A program made the position numbers and the translations under genes. The notes below the pieces were generated by a model that ran no database searches, was not told the DNA's origin, and was given only the letters and a program-made list of their open reading frames with translations. Shown here one piece after another: positions 43,970 through 55,165 of a stretch of 58,862 nt of DNA. Location of the stretch: contig JAUCBJ010003057.1 in the NCBI GenBank assembly GCA_032718475.1, forward strand, positions 1 to 58,862. Reading direction: 5' to 3'. This DNA is from Nemertoderma westbladi. Taxonomy: Eukaryota > Xenacoelomorpha > Nemertodermatida > Nemertodermatidae. Numbering within the stretch: the stretch's first letter is position 1; each line of letters starts with the position of its first letter.

Positions 43970-46452
43970 TTATAGAGCATTAAACAAGAACCTTTGAATA
44001 GGAAAATATTGGGTGCCAAGATGAGTCTTATATCCGGGGCTCTACACTATGAACGTTATATAGGTTGGTTGGTATTCATATTATATCGCATACAACTGAT
44101 TTGGTGTCTTTAAAAAAAAGTTAAATTAAGTTTTCTTCAGGCCAGGGATTAATGGCAAAATATATATATGTAATACATTCGCCACTTTAGATAGCCACAC
44201 ATCCCAGGCGATAAAACTATGTGAAAAGTATAAAGGACCATAGGAATGCGATAACACGTATTTATTGACGCAGAGAAATATATAAACTCAAGTAAAACGA
44301 ACATTATTGAAAATACAACAACTGTACAATTTATATGTAACTACCGTAATAGGGTAAACCTAATAATATTTGATGGCTAGGTAAGTGTTACTTGTATGTG
44401 TAAGTAATAGATTAAACACACAAGATAAAATATACGGCGCAAATGTGTTACTTCACGTTAAGGGGAACTTAAAAAATGTTTTTTTTTTCTAGTAAAATTT
44501 TACATCCATCGTCCCTTTTCCGCCTTTAATACAAAGCATATAGCAATAGAGCACTAAAAATACATTTAATGAATTTTATTTAGATTCCATAGAATTTAAA
44601 AAAATAAAATTTATCGTATACTGGTTGAACAATTTAACGGTAAAAATATATAATTTATCAAAACTCAATATCTATCCGAAAATGTGGTATTTCAATGATG
44701 TTTTTAATATTTTAGTTAAACATAAAAATAAAATTTGAATATAAATATATAATAGTATAAACCATCGTATATATACCCCTTACTTTATTTTAGCAGCAGT
44801 AGCACATTCACATAAGTACCGGTACAAACATACTTACCATAGCTTACATACAAATACAGAAATATATACCAAAACAACAATTCTTTATGTAGTAATCAAA
44901 TCGTACGTAACACAACCACCTGGTTTATAGTAACTCGCGCATACATAGTAGGTTAATATCTTAACTTTGATAAACTAGATACATCGATACCTACAAAACA
45001 TTCAAAAGTTGTCTAAAAAACACCAGATCCTCCTATATTCATAGAAACACACTGTAACAATCACTGCAAGAAAACATTTAAATTTAATAATAATCAAAGC
45101 ACCCGAACACCAGCATTTAAATACACCAATTTATATGGAAATGTAACACCATTAATGCAATTTACTAGAAAATGTAGGAATATTGAAAATATTATTATAT
45201 AATATATTAACCAATTAGTCAGTAATTCACCATTGTACACCGTTTTTATAATATTTAATCAAATCGAAATAATATAAATATATTCGCTAATTGTAAAAGT
45301 TTACCGCACAAAAAAATTAAGGCAATACCGGTAAGTTGATTAACCAACTTTGCAAATAAACTAATAACTAAGTAATAAATCACATTATAATTATTGGTCT
45401 TAATAATATGTGAGGTGGGGGGGGGGGGGGGGGGGGCTGTCATGAAATCACCGACAAAAATAAGTTTAGTTCTAGAGGGAAAGGTTCCAGAGGGGCGTAT
45501 AATTTTCGGATTAATTGGGGGTCGAGAAAACCTGATAATTTATGCAGCGACTCCGAGAGTACCGGACGGACCCTAAATTGTAAACCCAAATAAATGTTGA
45601 GGTATTAAATGTCATTATCCCGTAATATTTACAGTAAAACTTAGTTTGAAAAATGGTAAACCTAAATTTAAACCTTCGGCTATTACATCCCGCTCCAACT
45701 ATTATACTGTAGATCCGACCTCCAATAACAATTGATCGAACTATATTTGTTTAATAAATAAAGCCTCGCAGCAAAACGTTAATGGAAACAAAACATGGAA
45801 AGATACAAAGAAGCTGCCGTATTGCAATAGAGGTACGTGGATTATTATACTTCCGTCGAAATAATTCTCAAAATTACGTTACACATTAGTTAAAGTCAAA
45901 TTTGTGCATCATTTACTATAGTTACGTGTTCTTATTACACCATTACACGTTGCGAAGGGTCTTTTGCTGTTGGCGTTAATAATTGAAAACGTAAAGTAAA
46001 CCTAAAAAACATCGACAAAAATATATTACTTAAAGCGTTAAACGCGAATCCCGATAACCCGTAAAAATTCACATAACGTTTAAAAATTTATTGGCATTAT
46101 AAAACGTCGCCTTATTAATTAAAGCCGCGTAACTAACAGTAATAAATGCCAATAACCAAATTCAAAACGCGAATTACGTAAGAGAGTAAAATAAAAAATC
46201 CAGTAAACATTGTTAATCCAATAACCAAAGGCTATTGTTACAGTTTAGGTACAACAAACAACTTTCGGAGTCCTCATTTCCAATCTATTGGTGGTAATGT
46301 TCCTGATAAAACAAACATATATATCTTTCATTAAAAGTTAAGCAAATAAAAGTCTCTAACATATTGGAACAAATACCTCAGTATTCCCCTAACCAACCCA
46401 ACCCCTATCGAGAGTTCAGACATCTAACGATACATTATTATCAATCAATGTC
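43970..46452. other. AT-rich gene-free region 3' of the AKAP1-like gene
   Basis: No gene or structured repeat was recognised in about 2.5 kb. A 20-base G run lies at 45417-45436. Short frames over it consist of Gly runs and are not coding. Confidence 0.5.
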
Positions 46453-46458
46453 TTTATT
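46453..46458 (-). other. poly(A) signal of the AKAP1-like gene
   Basis: AATAAA on the minus strand, about 157 bases past the stop codon of the AKAP1-like frame. It is the nearest canonical signal I found. Confidence 0.5.
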
Positions 46459-46614
46459 GTATCAAAGTGTCTTTATCTATTGAATTCATCGAATCGAGTT
46501 AATATTACAAATTTACAACTCGATTTGGTTGAGATTAACGGCTAGAATTTTTGGTTAATCGATGTTTGTTCTTTTCCCCACAACCGCTAACAAGGAGGTC
46601 CTTAGCAACCACAA

Positions 46615-48597
46615 CTAGAGAACTTCCACCGGGGTCTCTCTCTCCCCTTCCATCCACACCGCGTTACCCGAACTCACTACCTCCTGGGTCTCTCTCTCCC
46701 CTTCCATCCACACCGCGTTACCCGAACTCACTACCTCATGGGTCTCTCTCTCCCCTTCCATCCACACCGCGTTACCCGAACTCACTACCTCCTGGGTCTC
46801 TCTGTCCCCTTCCATCCACACCGCGTTACCCGAACTCACTAACTCGTGATTGACCAACAAATAATCTGTGTTCTCGGGGTCGCTGGTGAGACTCGCGTAG
46901 AGGTCCACTAACGGAATCCCGTCGGGACTGTACCCCTTCACCTCGACCAACAGATGTTTCCCTTGAATCGACTGATGGAAGAACGATGTGGCGGCCTCCG
47001 AGAACATCTGCTCGGAGGCGGCAGGGCGCACGTTGGCTAGCAACACCTCCTGAGCCTGGAAAGGGAGACTCACGAGGTCGCTTCGGATCTGTTTCAACTT
47101 GTCCACCGGCAGAGTTCGGTAGCCGCCGTGGTCCACAAACTTTACAAAGACACCTTCCCCTGCGATTCCATCTTCGTTTGCGTTGATTACCTGGGCGCGA
47201 CACCATTTATTGTAGGCTGGCGCAGCGCACACCATGTTGGCGAGTATCGGGGTGGGTAGACTGGGGGGTTTCGACTCCTCGTCCCCGTACAGGGCCAACA
47301 TGACGCGATCCAGCTCGGTGATGGATGAGTGCGACGGATGCATGGGTTGCTGCACGAAGATGCGACCCGCGTCGACGATGTAGGAGATGATGACGTTGAT
47401 CGCGACGCCTTCGGGGAAGGGGAGTCGCGTGGTCTCGGGGGGCGGACAGGGTAGCGGACGGGGTACCACCGCCCCCGAGGACACCGCCAAATGCACGTAG
47501 TTGTAATGCTTGTCGTAGAAGACCCCGGAGCTGAGGTCCAGGTCCGGGAAGACCTGGTTGAGCTTCTCGATGGCCAACCCGATGTTGTGGACGGTCCCCT
47601 CTATCGTCATGTTCTGGAACTCCGACTCGTACGGGAGATCTCGGAGGAATATTTTGGCCCCGGAGTAGTACATCATTGACTTTACATTGCGGCCTTGTTT
47701 CCCTATGATCAAGGGGGAGAATTCCCGGGGGTATTCGCACTCCCACAGCAGTTGCGACTGGTCCACACCCAACCCACTGTCCAGACTGGCGTCAGACACC
47801 GGTGAGGCAGTGACCAGATCCTTCAGATGTCTCTTGGATTTCTTCTTCTTCTTCTTGACGACTTGCTGACTTTTATCCTCCTTTGAATCGATTTTCTCGG
47901 CTAATGTTTCCGCTTCCCGCGGCTGTTTCGAACCGCTAAGGGATTTCTGTTTAAATGATTTCCTATTTGTCTTTAGAATCTTCTGTGTTTCGCATTTATC
48001 CGAGGCGTCTGACGTTGATATCGAGCTGCGCGTCGGGGATTGCGTTAACATGCTCTCGATTGCGTCTATCGCGCTATCCTTTATCTGCAACGACGACGCG
48101 GTCTCCTGTAAACTGTTGAGCTCCGCTTCCGAACATTCCATTTCTTTCGCCCACGACGAATATTCATAACTAGTTTGTGTCGGCGCGGCGCCGAATTCCT
48201 CGCTAATATCTAACTTAGAGAAATCATACTGGTAGTCCAAGACCTCGGTATTCCTAGAGGGATCCGCTTTGGGGGAAACTTCAACACTAGCGGAGTTCAT
48301 TAAACTAGAATTAGGGGAGGCGTCAAGACTGGTTAGGGGTGAGGTCCCCTCACTGGTTGGAGGGCTGATGGAAACTGTAAGGGGATTCGATAGATCGTTA
48401 GGTTCACCCATATCGAAGTCTTCTAGCCCCTGGGTGCGGGACTTCGCTTGCGACCTGGCCAACTCCATAACAATGTCCTCGGGTGTATCCATCGAGTTGT
48501 TGGATTTACGTAAATAGAAATAATATCCGATAAGAATAACGAGTGGAGATACGCCCACTAGAGATAATGTAACTCGGGTGAAAGGCGACATTACCAA
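46615..48597 (-). CDS. AKAP1: A-kinase anchor protein 1-like KH/Tudor protein (660 aa)
   Basis: Residues 8-29 form one hydrophobic membrane segment followed by Arg/Lys, as expected for anchoring to the mitochondrial outer membrane. Residues 30-280 are Ser/Thr-rich and disordered. A helix at about 156-184 could be the PKA-binding helix, though this is inferred. A Lys run lies at 246-259. Residues about 283-347 are a single KH domain with the RNA-contacting loop GKQG (299-302) and SGAKI. Residues about 398-592 are an extended Tudor domain with FVDHGGY (487-493) and RSDLVSLPFQ. One KH followed by Tudor, plus the N-terminal anchor, fits AKAP1. The alternative TDRKH normally has two KH domains. 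The family tethers PKA and mRNAs at mitochondria. The whole frame is one exon. The C-terminus carries three extra copies of an 18-residue unit (VVSSGNAVWMEGERETQE). Start chosen at the first ATG before the membrane segment. Confidence 0.8.
   Translation of the reverse strand: MVMSPFTRVTLSLVGVSPLVILIGYYFYLRKSNNSMDTPEDIVMELARSQAKSRTQGLEDFDMGEPNDLSNPLTVSISPPTSEGTSPLTSLDASPNSSLMNSASVEVSPKADPSRNTEVLDYQYDFSKLDISEEFGAAPTQTSYEYSSWAKEMECSEAELNSLQETASSLQIKDSAIDAIESMLTQSPTRSSISTSDASDKCETQKILKTNRKSFKQKSLSGSKQPREAETLAEKIDSKEDKSQQVVKKKKKKSKRHLKDLVTASPVSDASLDSGLGVDQSQLLWECEYPREFSPLIIGKQGRNVKSMMYYSGAKIFLRDLPYESEFQNMTIEGTVHNIGLAIEKLNQVFPDLDLSSGVFYDKHYNYVHLAVSSGAVVPRPLPCPPPETTRLPFPEGVAINVIISYIVDAGRIFVQQPMHPSHSSITELDRVMLALYGDEESKPPSLPTPILANMVCAAPAYNKWCRAQVINANEDGIAGEGVFVKFVDHGGYRTLPVDKLKQIRSDLVSLPFQAQEVLLANVRPAASEQMFSEAATSFFHQSIQGKHLLVEVKGYSPDGIPLVDLYASLTSDPENTDYLLVNHELVSSGNAVWMEGDRETQEVVSSGNAVWMEGERETHEVVSSGNAVWMEGERETQEVVSSGNAVWMEGERETPVEVL
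46620..46847. repeat. 54-bp in-frame tandem repeat at the 3' end of the AKAP1-like gene
   Basis: Four copies of a 54-bp unit (contains CTCTCTCCCCTTCCATCCAC and CGCGTTACCCGAACTCAC) encode the last part of the Tudor domain and repeats of it. Because 54 is divisible by three, the frame is preserved. Copies differ at only a few bases. Confidence 0.9.
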
Positions 48598-48627
48598 AAC
48601 GGTAGGAGGTTCGTTACCACGTCAACC

Positions 48628-48629
48628 CT
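48628..48629 (-). other. splice acceptor of the AKAP1-like coding exon
   Basis: On the minus strand a pyrimidine-rich tract ends TTTATTTTAG, with the exon starting at 48627, 30 bases before the ATG. This suggests an upstream non-coding 5' UTR exon and argues against a processed retrocopy. Confidence 0.5.
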
Positions 48630-51600
48630 AAAATAAACAAAAACAATAACATAATAAAACAAATACGGTATCATAATAGCCATCAGACGGGAAGGGCAAC
48701 CTTGCAAGTTGTAATAATATCAGTAATCAATATCAATAATAATAATCATAGGGGCATCCTGATTGCAGGACCCATGAATATCACCACTACACCAAGGTCC
48801 AAGATGCTGCTTGTCTAGTGAATATTTCAATTAGGCATTAATTATTTAGTTAGTTAGTTAATCATATAGCATACGGAGGAGAACTCGGTATATAACAACA
48901 ATACTAACTAATTACACTCCATCACCAATTGTGTTATATGCCGGTACTAATTAATAATTATTATTTTATGTGGTTGTTCAAATGATCCACCAATCAATAA
49001 CTGTCGAAACGCAATATTTAATTAATTTATGTTGTAACATTATGAGAGACCTTTTACAATGAAATTAAATAATCGTATTAAGTTCTTGTTAAATTTATTA
49101 AATTGTGTTAAATTATATTAAATTTATTGGAATATGAGATTATTATTAAATTTAAAGTTAATGGGCACGGGCACTGCAAAAAATATTTCTTAAACGAGAG
49201 AGGACTTACCTTATAATTAACAGCATCCCTCATATAATATAGACGGAAATCAAAAATTCGAATTGTAAAGTGTAATTCTTACAATATATATAAATGGATA
49301 ACAATTCAATTCAATGCAGCAATGTTTACGAACTATAACATCGAACAACTATCAAATACGGAAAATACAGAATACTGGAATAGGCTCAGATGCTACGGTA
49401 CGAATGCTAATCACTTACCGGTACTGGTAGTTTCTTTATTATTATATACATATATACTAACTAGGCCTATTGTATAAATAATACTATATGTATGTATATA
49501 CCGGTACAGATATAATACCGGTACTTTGTGTAATTTTAATTATGGCACAGGTCAGCCGGTATATGCTTCTCCTGCTAAAAATACATAAACTCCGTATGCT
49601 TGGTTTGTGTCATTTTTTTCCATTTTTTCAGTATTGCCAAAGCCAAGGATGAAAACTTAATATTTTGGAAAAACTTTCTCCACATTGCAGCATTGTTACT
49701 TTATACTACGGTATTGCAATACGGCCATTGCCATATTATACTACAGTACCTATATATAATACTTGTATGTAACTTTATGTGCCTCTTTTTTATTATGTAT
49801 TTTCCGTTTTTACTATGGGCTTGCTGCCTGGATTAAAGAAATAAATAAAAAAATAAATAATAAAAAATATAGGCATAGGTTAGATAATTTTGGAACCAGG
49901 CCACATTGGAGACAGTGAAAATGTGTGTGATATAACCGGGTTTGTCTTTTTACAAATTTTAATTGGTTATATAAACACACAATCAGAATTTATTATTTTT
50001 ATAGTTTACAATTTGTACTTTAACTAATTTAATTCTTACCAAACAGTATAAAGTGCGAATAAAGCATAATACAGTAATATTAGGAGCGAGTTATACTAAG
50101 AGTGTCAAGCACAGACACAGTCAGATGTCAACTGTCAAGAGTATAAATCTTACAATACAATATAGGTACCGGTACATAAGGTGAGGTAGTCCTAAGTAAA
50201 GTAGGTACCGAGTACCGGTATACATATTTCTTATTTGTTACCGGTATATCTTAAGTTGGGAATGTCACGCACGATTGGGGTGCCGGTACGTATAAATCCA
50301 ATACAAAATACAGTAGTATTACTTAGAGTAGTGGCGGCCTTACCCCTAATTAAAACTGTCATGTAACCCTAAACCTAAGTCATAATCTAAGAAATTTAGC
50401 GGAATTTCCAACAATATTGCCATAAGGCCCGATAATACGAGTAATATGACCAAAAGAATAAACCAAATATACCCACCCATAACATAATAATCACAATATA
50501 CAATACAATCAATCATTCATAGCCTCAAAAAATTAACTGTACAAACTCGTAAATTAATACAAATTTAGTATTTAGTATTGGATTGCTGTATTGCATTTGT
50601 AGGTACCGGCACTCGAAACCGAAACGTGACTGTACCGGTACCCTTAACCTTAATTTCAGAATTTAGGCCTATTAAACAGTTAAACTCCAAAATAGTAACT
50701 TCGGCATTATAAAACGATTGATTACACTTTTGTTATTAAAAAGGCACCGGTATACCTGTACCCCAAGATCTCTATGACGTACCGGTACAGGCAATACCAG
50801 AATACGCAATACTTCTGGCATCTGGTGGAATAATCAAATTTATATCGTGAATTAATAGATCATTAAAGAAGATATAATGTTATTGGTCGGTGGAATTTCG
50901 GTGTGTTTGATAGGCCTACTGATACGTTGAAATTAAAAAAACGAACTTCCGGTTCGGAAATTTTCTAAACATTCGCTGTGGATTCACGGTCAGACGGTAG
51001 GTAGGTCCTACGTCCTACCGGTATTATGATAAGATTTCACATTCGGGAGAGCCCTAGTCAGCTAGTCAATAGTAGGCCTACATATTCTGATATTTAGCTA
51101 TGCGCTTGAGCTGCCTGGTTGTGAACCGTACTTAATAATTAAAACTACCAGTACCGGTACCTAGTTAGGTACCGTACCCTGCCAGCCTGCCATCTAACAG
51201 TCTAATGATCTACCTACAGACCTACCCACCTGCGTGACCTGCCCACGGCTGCACGGTCTCACGTTCTGACGTTCACTAACAGACTAACTGACAATCTGAT
51301 TCACGGCTCATGTCACTGTACACTGGTACCTGGGTACCGACCGGTCAGCCGGTAGGCTACTGGGCTACAGCTGTATTAGGCCTATTTGCCGTAAATTAAA
51401 ATAAAAAAGTATTTAGGCCTATTTCATTTCAAACCATTTGAAATGTCTAAATATTAGTACAAACATTATAAATTACAAAATATAGTTAACTAAAGTATAT
51501 TTCATCTTATAAGATACAAACATTGTCTGACTACCCATAATAATGAACAGAATAAGCTTTGAATTACGGTACCTATACAGCTATATATCCTATCGCAAAA

Positions 51601-53670
51601 GTTCCAGCCTACGCTAATTTCGCACAAATCTCGGCTGCATGGCAGCGGCCACACCACATGTGCCAGGCTATCAATGCTATCAATACAATACTATAATTTT
51701 ATTTCAGTATTTATCATTAGAGCATATATCAACCGATAGTAAAATATACAATAGCACAAGAATGTTAAAAACCATCAATACAACACTAGTAATGTAATAC
51801 ATACGGTAGGGTAAGTCAGTTGTAGGCTTACCGGTACAGGTCACATCCACCGGTAAACCACCACGTGATATAGCACAATACTCACATGTTCTTGCACAAT
51901 ACACATGCAATCTGCCATATTAATAATTCCAGTAAACCGTGCTTGATTGCTGATTGGAAGGTAGGCTTTATATATATTTACTATACACCACCTAGTAAAT
52001 ATTGCTGGAACTTCTACTGGACCTAATTGATGGCAATACGTACGCCTACAGCATACGTCACCCTCTTGTATTATCAGATTATTGCCAAAACTCACTATTT
52101 AGATTTACATAGAGTGTGTTGTGTATTTTGTATATTTGATTAAGTATTATTCGTTAAAGTACGGTAATATTAGCAAACGGAAAAAAAGCACATGAATATA
52201 AATGAACGTCCTGTAAGAAAAACAGCAATTAATATATTTAAAGGTAAAAATCCGCCATGTTTTTAGGAATAAAAGTATGCCTAGCTAGGCGACTAGCAAA
52301 ATAAAACTAGATCCTATCAATGTGTGTGTAGGTGAAAGTCCAAATTGTATTCCTGAAATGTAGGTTTACAGATTGGTTATTTAAATTTTGTAGAATAAAT
52401 CAATAAATTCATTTTTATTGTCTATCTACTGTGTATTTACTACATACAGACATACTGTATCTTGAATCAAAACGCACTTTACACACTTACAGTAGTAGGC
52501 CTATACACTATTCAATTTTAATCTAAAAAATGTTACTCCCTTACATAATTTGTAAAAAAAAACAAAGAAACACTTTTGCTCATTACTATTCTATAAAAAC
52601 CTTTTAGTCCTTTGTAACTAGTTTCAGTCGACTAAAAGTAAAATTCAGATATTGTGCCGTCAGCCGTCAATATGAATTTTGCACTCATGACATTTTGATT
52701 TTTTTATAGAATGATCCAATTTGCGAGAAACACAAGATTTATTGAAAAAGTGTTAATTTCTAGCACTATGTGAAAAAATTTAATAATGTAGGGGAAAATA
52801 AATTCATGACGGTAAGTAAACAGGATTAGTTATTTTCTCTAATCCTTTAATACAATAAATATCTCTAATTAAAAAAATTCATTATGTCGGGTAATCAAAT
52901 TGGTTGATTGGAAAAAGTATAATTTATTTTCCTGCCACGGTGATTGGAAATTGGAGTGTCGGCCTTCGGCCTTCACACAATGACAATGTTATTTTACGTG
53001 TTGAGGTCATGGATTTAAAAATTCCTTCTAACTGGTTAGGGGGATTTTCTCTCTACAGTCAAACTACTAACAATCTGATAGCGACACATATTGCATACCG
53101 GAACAAAGTTAGTCCTTTCTCCTTTTATCTATTCTTTCTATCACATAGGAACCCTCTACACGGGGCCCCTCCTGCCAGTTAGTATGAAAGACACACAATG
53201 GGGATGGGGGGGGGGGGGGGGGGGTGCTTTACAATACGACCATATGGGTACTTTTTATTAGATTCAAGCAGCAATGTCATAGTATAGTTAGAGACTAAGA
53301 CGGCGCAAGGAGCGAGGCTGTGAGTGACAGATTGCTATTCATTGCCAGCTTTACGATTACTTAGAAAATCGATACTATTCACCTATTGTACTCGACGGAA
53401 GGGGTGAATAGACCGCATTTAATGTCGTTGTGTCCTCCAATCAATACTAACCGGCTTGTTTGGGAAATGGACAAACAGACAGACAGGAATGTTCAATTAA
53501 TTTGTAAAGCAATGACCACAAGTTTTGGATAATACGGCTTTCCGCTAGCCAATTATTGAGGCATATTTCAATACTTTTTCCCACTCAAGAATAGTCGACA
53601 AATGGAAGTCGTCGAAAGGCTGTAACTGTAGGGGGACTGCGGAGGCATGAATAGTGAGAGAAAACCGGTG
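48630..53670. other. AT-rich region upstream of the AKAP1-like gene
   Basis: About 5 kb without a supported coding region. It probably contains the AKAP1-like 5' UTR exon and promoter. Features seen: TTAGTTAGTTAGTTA at about 48848, AATAAATAAATAAAAA near 49840, many ACCGGT and AGGCCT palindromes, a G run of 19 at 53206-53224, and a possible tRNA-like SINE head on the minus strand near 48750-48820 (TGGTGTAGTGG as A box, no B box). Several AT-rich frames of 60-90 codons here were rejected. Confidence 0.4.
50945..50952 (-). promoter_or_regulatory. ETS-type site, candidate AKAP1-like promoter element
   Basis: CCGGAAGT on the minus strand, inside AACCGGAAGTTCG, matches the ETS/GABP core common in promoters of mitochondrial and housekeeping genes. 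It lies 2.3 kb upstream of the coding exon's acceptor. No 5' exon was located beside it, so the link is speculative. Confidence 0.2.
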
Positions 53671-54373
53671 CTGAGTAGGCGGGCGACTTTCAAAAGTCGC
53701 GGTACGGCTACTCTAAAGGTCACGTTACGGCTAATTGTCGCGTTACGGCTAATCTATTGTCTTGGTTTTACACAGGGAATCATTATAAATATTATTCTAT
53801 GGTGTTTACGTGCAGATGAGAAAGGTTCAAAAAATTTAATTTTGTGGAACATATTCCACTACATCATATCGATGTTGTTAACCAACGCCTGGCTCGTTAC
53901 CTGGACCATATGGAGTTCTGTTTTGGGACTGACAAGCAGGCAATGGCCGTCCTTCCAACCGCCGATCACCTAGTTGAAAGTCCAGCTGCATTGGGAGGGG
54001 GTGGTGATCCCGACTGGCATGTTGGTGTAGTGAACCACCCCTTTGCGGCTGAACTATTTCTTCCCAACCCAACCCCGACCACCCCTCCGTGGCCGAACCA
54101 TTCCATCCCACCCCACCACCGAACCAAATGTCATACGCGGGCGATGGGATACTCCCATGCTGTAAAACATTATTACTGTACATTAAATTTTTTGAACCTT
54201 TCTCATCTGTACGTAAACACCATAGAATAATATTGATAATGATTCCCTATGTAAAACCATTTTGAGTAGCCGTACCGCGACTTTCAAAGTCGCGTTACGG
54301 CTACTCTGAAAATTAGCCGTAACGCGACTTTTCGTAACGCGACATTAGCCGTACCGCCACTACGCCGGCTCAG
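53671..54373. mobile_element. long-inverted-repeat element, about 703 bp
   Basis: Left arm 53671-53840 and right arm 54181-54373 are inverted copies with high similarity, especially over GGGAATCATTAT, TATTATTCTATGGTG, GATGAGAAAGG and TTCAAAAAATTTAAT. Near the ends both arms carry small hairpins (GCGACTTT/AAAGTCGC) and repeated GTTACGGCTA. The 340-base centre is GC-rich and unlike the arms. It includes an unrecognised 128-codon plus frame. No transposase and no clear target duplication were seen. Confidence 0.7.
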
Positions 54374-54655
54374 ATCAGCCAGGATATCGCAGCTGCCATT
54401 TTATAAGCTGATTGTATCAAAAATTAATGGCGCAAATTGACCGCAAACTCCAAATGTTTAACGGGTTTAAAAAAGTAATTTAATTTCATTTAAAACACAA
54501 AGAGAAAGGAACAGGTTACAGTGTCGGTGTTTTCTAACAAAAAACAATTTTTATTTAACATTAACTACTTAACCAGTCATGCAACAGTCATGCAGACATG
54601 GTTTTTCGAAGTGTTTATAAATAGTAACATAGGCCTACCGGACTACGGCATATAC
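54374..54655. other. short gap between two elements
   Basis: No gene or repeat was recognised. The 65-codon plus frame at 54521-54718 runs into the MITE and is not accepted. Confidence 0.4.
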
Positions 54656-54941
54656 CGCCCATGTGAAGAATACCATGATTTCACTTTTCGGTCGACTTTT
54701 TATTGGACTTTTATATAGGAAGATTTTTGATTTTTTTTTAATTTAACTTTATTAGGGCCTAAGTGTTTTATAGCGCTTATTTCTGTCTTATAACCTGTAT
54801 ATATACTAACTCGTTTATTGTTTTGGTTAGATTAAGCCCTTCTGTAACCTGTGTTTTTGGTGAAAACCTGGTATTCTTCACATGGGGGTAACTGCAAAGT
54901 GAAATATAACGGCAGAAAGTCTGGTATTCTTCACATGGGCC
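54656..54941. mobile_element. MITE copy 1, 286 bp, 8-bp target-site duplication (hAT-like)
   Basis: The ends are GCCCATGTGAAGAATACC and its exact reverse complement. A further internal copy of the right-end sequence lies at 54870-54886. GCATATAC flanks both sides (54648-54655 and 54942-54949). An 8-bp duplication is typical of the hAT superfamily. The element is AT-rich and non-coding, so it would need a transposase from elsewhere. Related copies lie at 38122-38661 and 58138-58498. Confidence 0.75.
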
Positions 54942-55165
54942 GCATATACAATGACAAAAACACAAATTTTACCGGAAATATATTAATAAAATCGTCTCAG
55001 TCAATTATAATGCACTTCCTGTTCTCTATGCTTAATAATGACAAACCACTTCATAACTTTAACGCTTTACCGGTAGTCACAATGAATTCCGTACGAAATT
55101 TACGAATAGGATCAGCGTACTGCATACTGAGCGATAAGCAATGGAAATGTCAATAGGATGTACAC

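Noticed and set aside
46551-46853. Plus-strand 100-codon Pro/Ser-rich frame
   Set aside because: Antisense shadow of the 54-bp repeat in the AKAP1-like gene.
46826-47746. Other minus- and plus-strand frames overlapping the AKAP1-like gene
   Set aside because: Arg/Pro-rich out-of-frame shadows of a GC-rich coding region.
46615-48597. TDRKH as the identity of the KH/Tudor protein
   Set aside because: Only one KH domain precedes the Tudor domain, and the long disordered middle region fits AKAP1 better.
48750-48820. Second SINE or tRNA gene on the minus strand
   Set aside because: Only an A-box-like motif was found, without a B box or body, so it is mentioned but not called.
51704-52095. Minus frames of 68 and 84 codons
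   Set aside because: They overlap each other in different phases, and neither shows a recognisable domain or splice context.
53844-54230. 128-codon plus frame in the centre of the long-inverted-repeat element
   Set aside because: No recognised motif. It runs into the inverted arm and shows low-complexity Pro runs.
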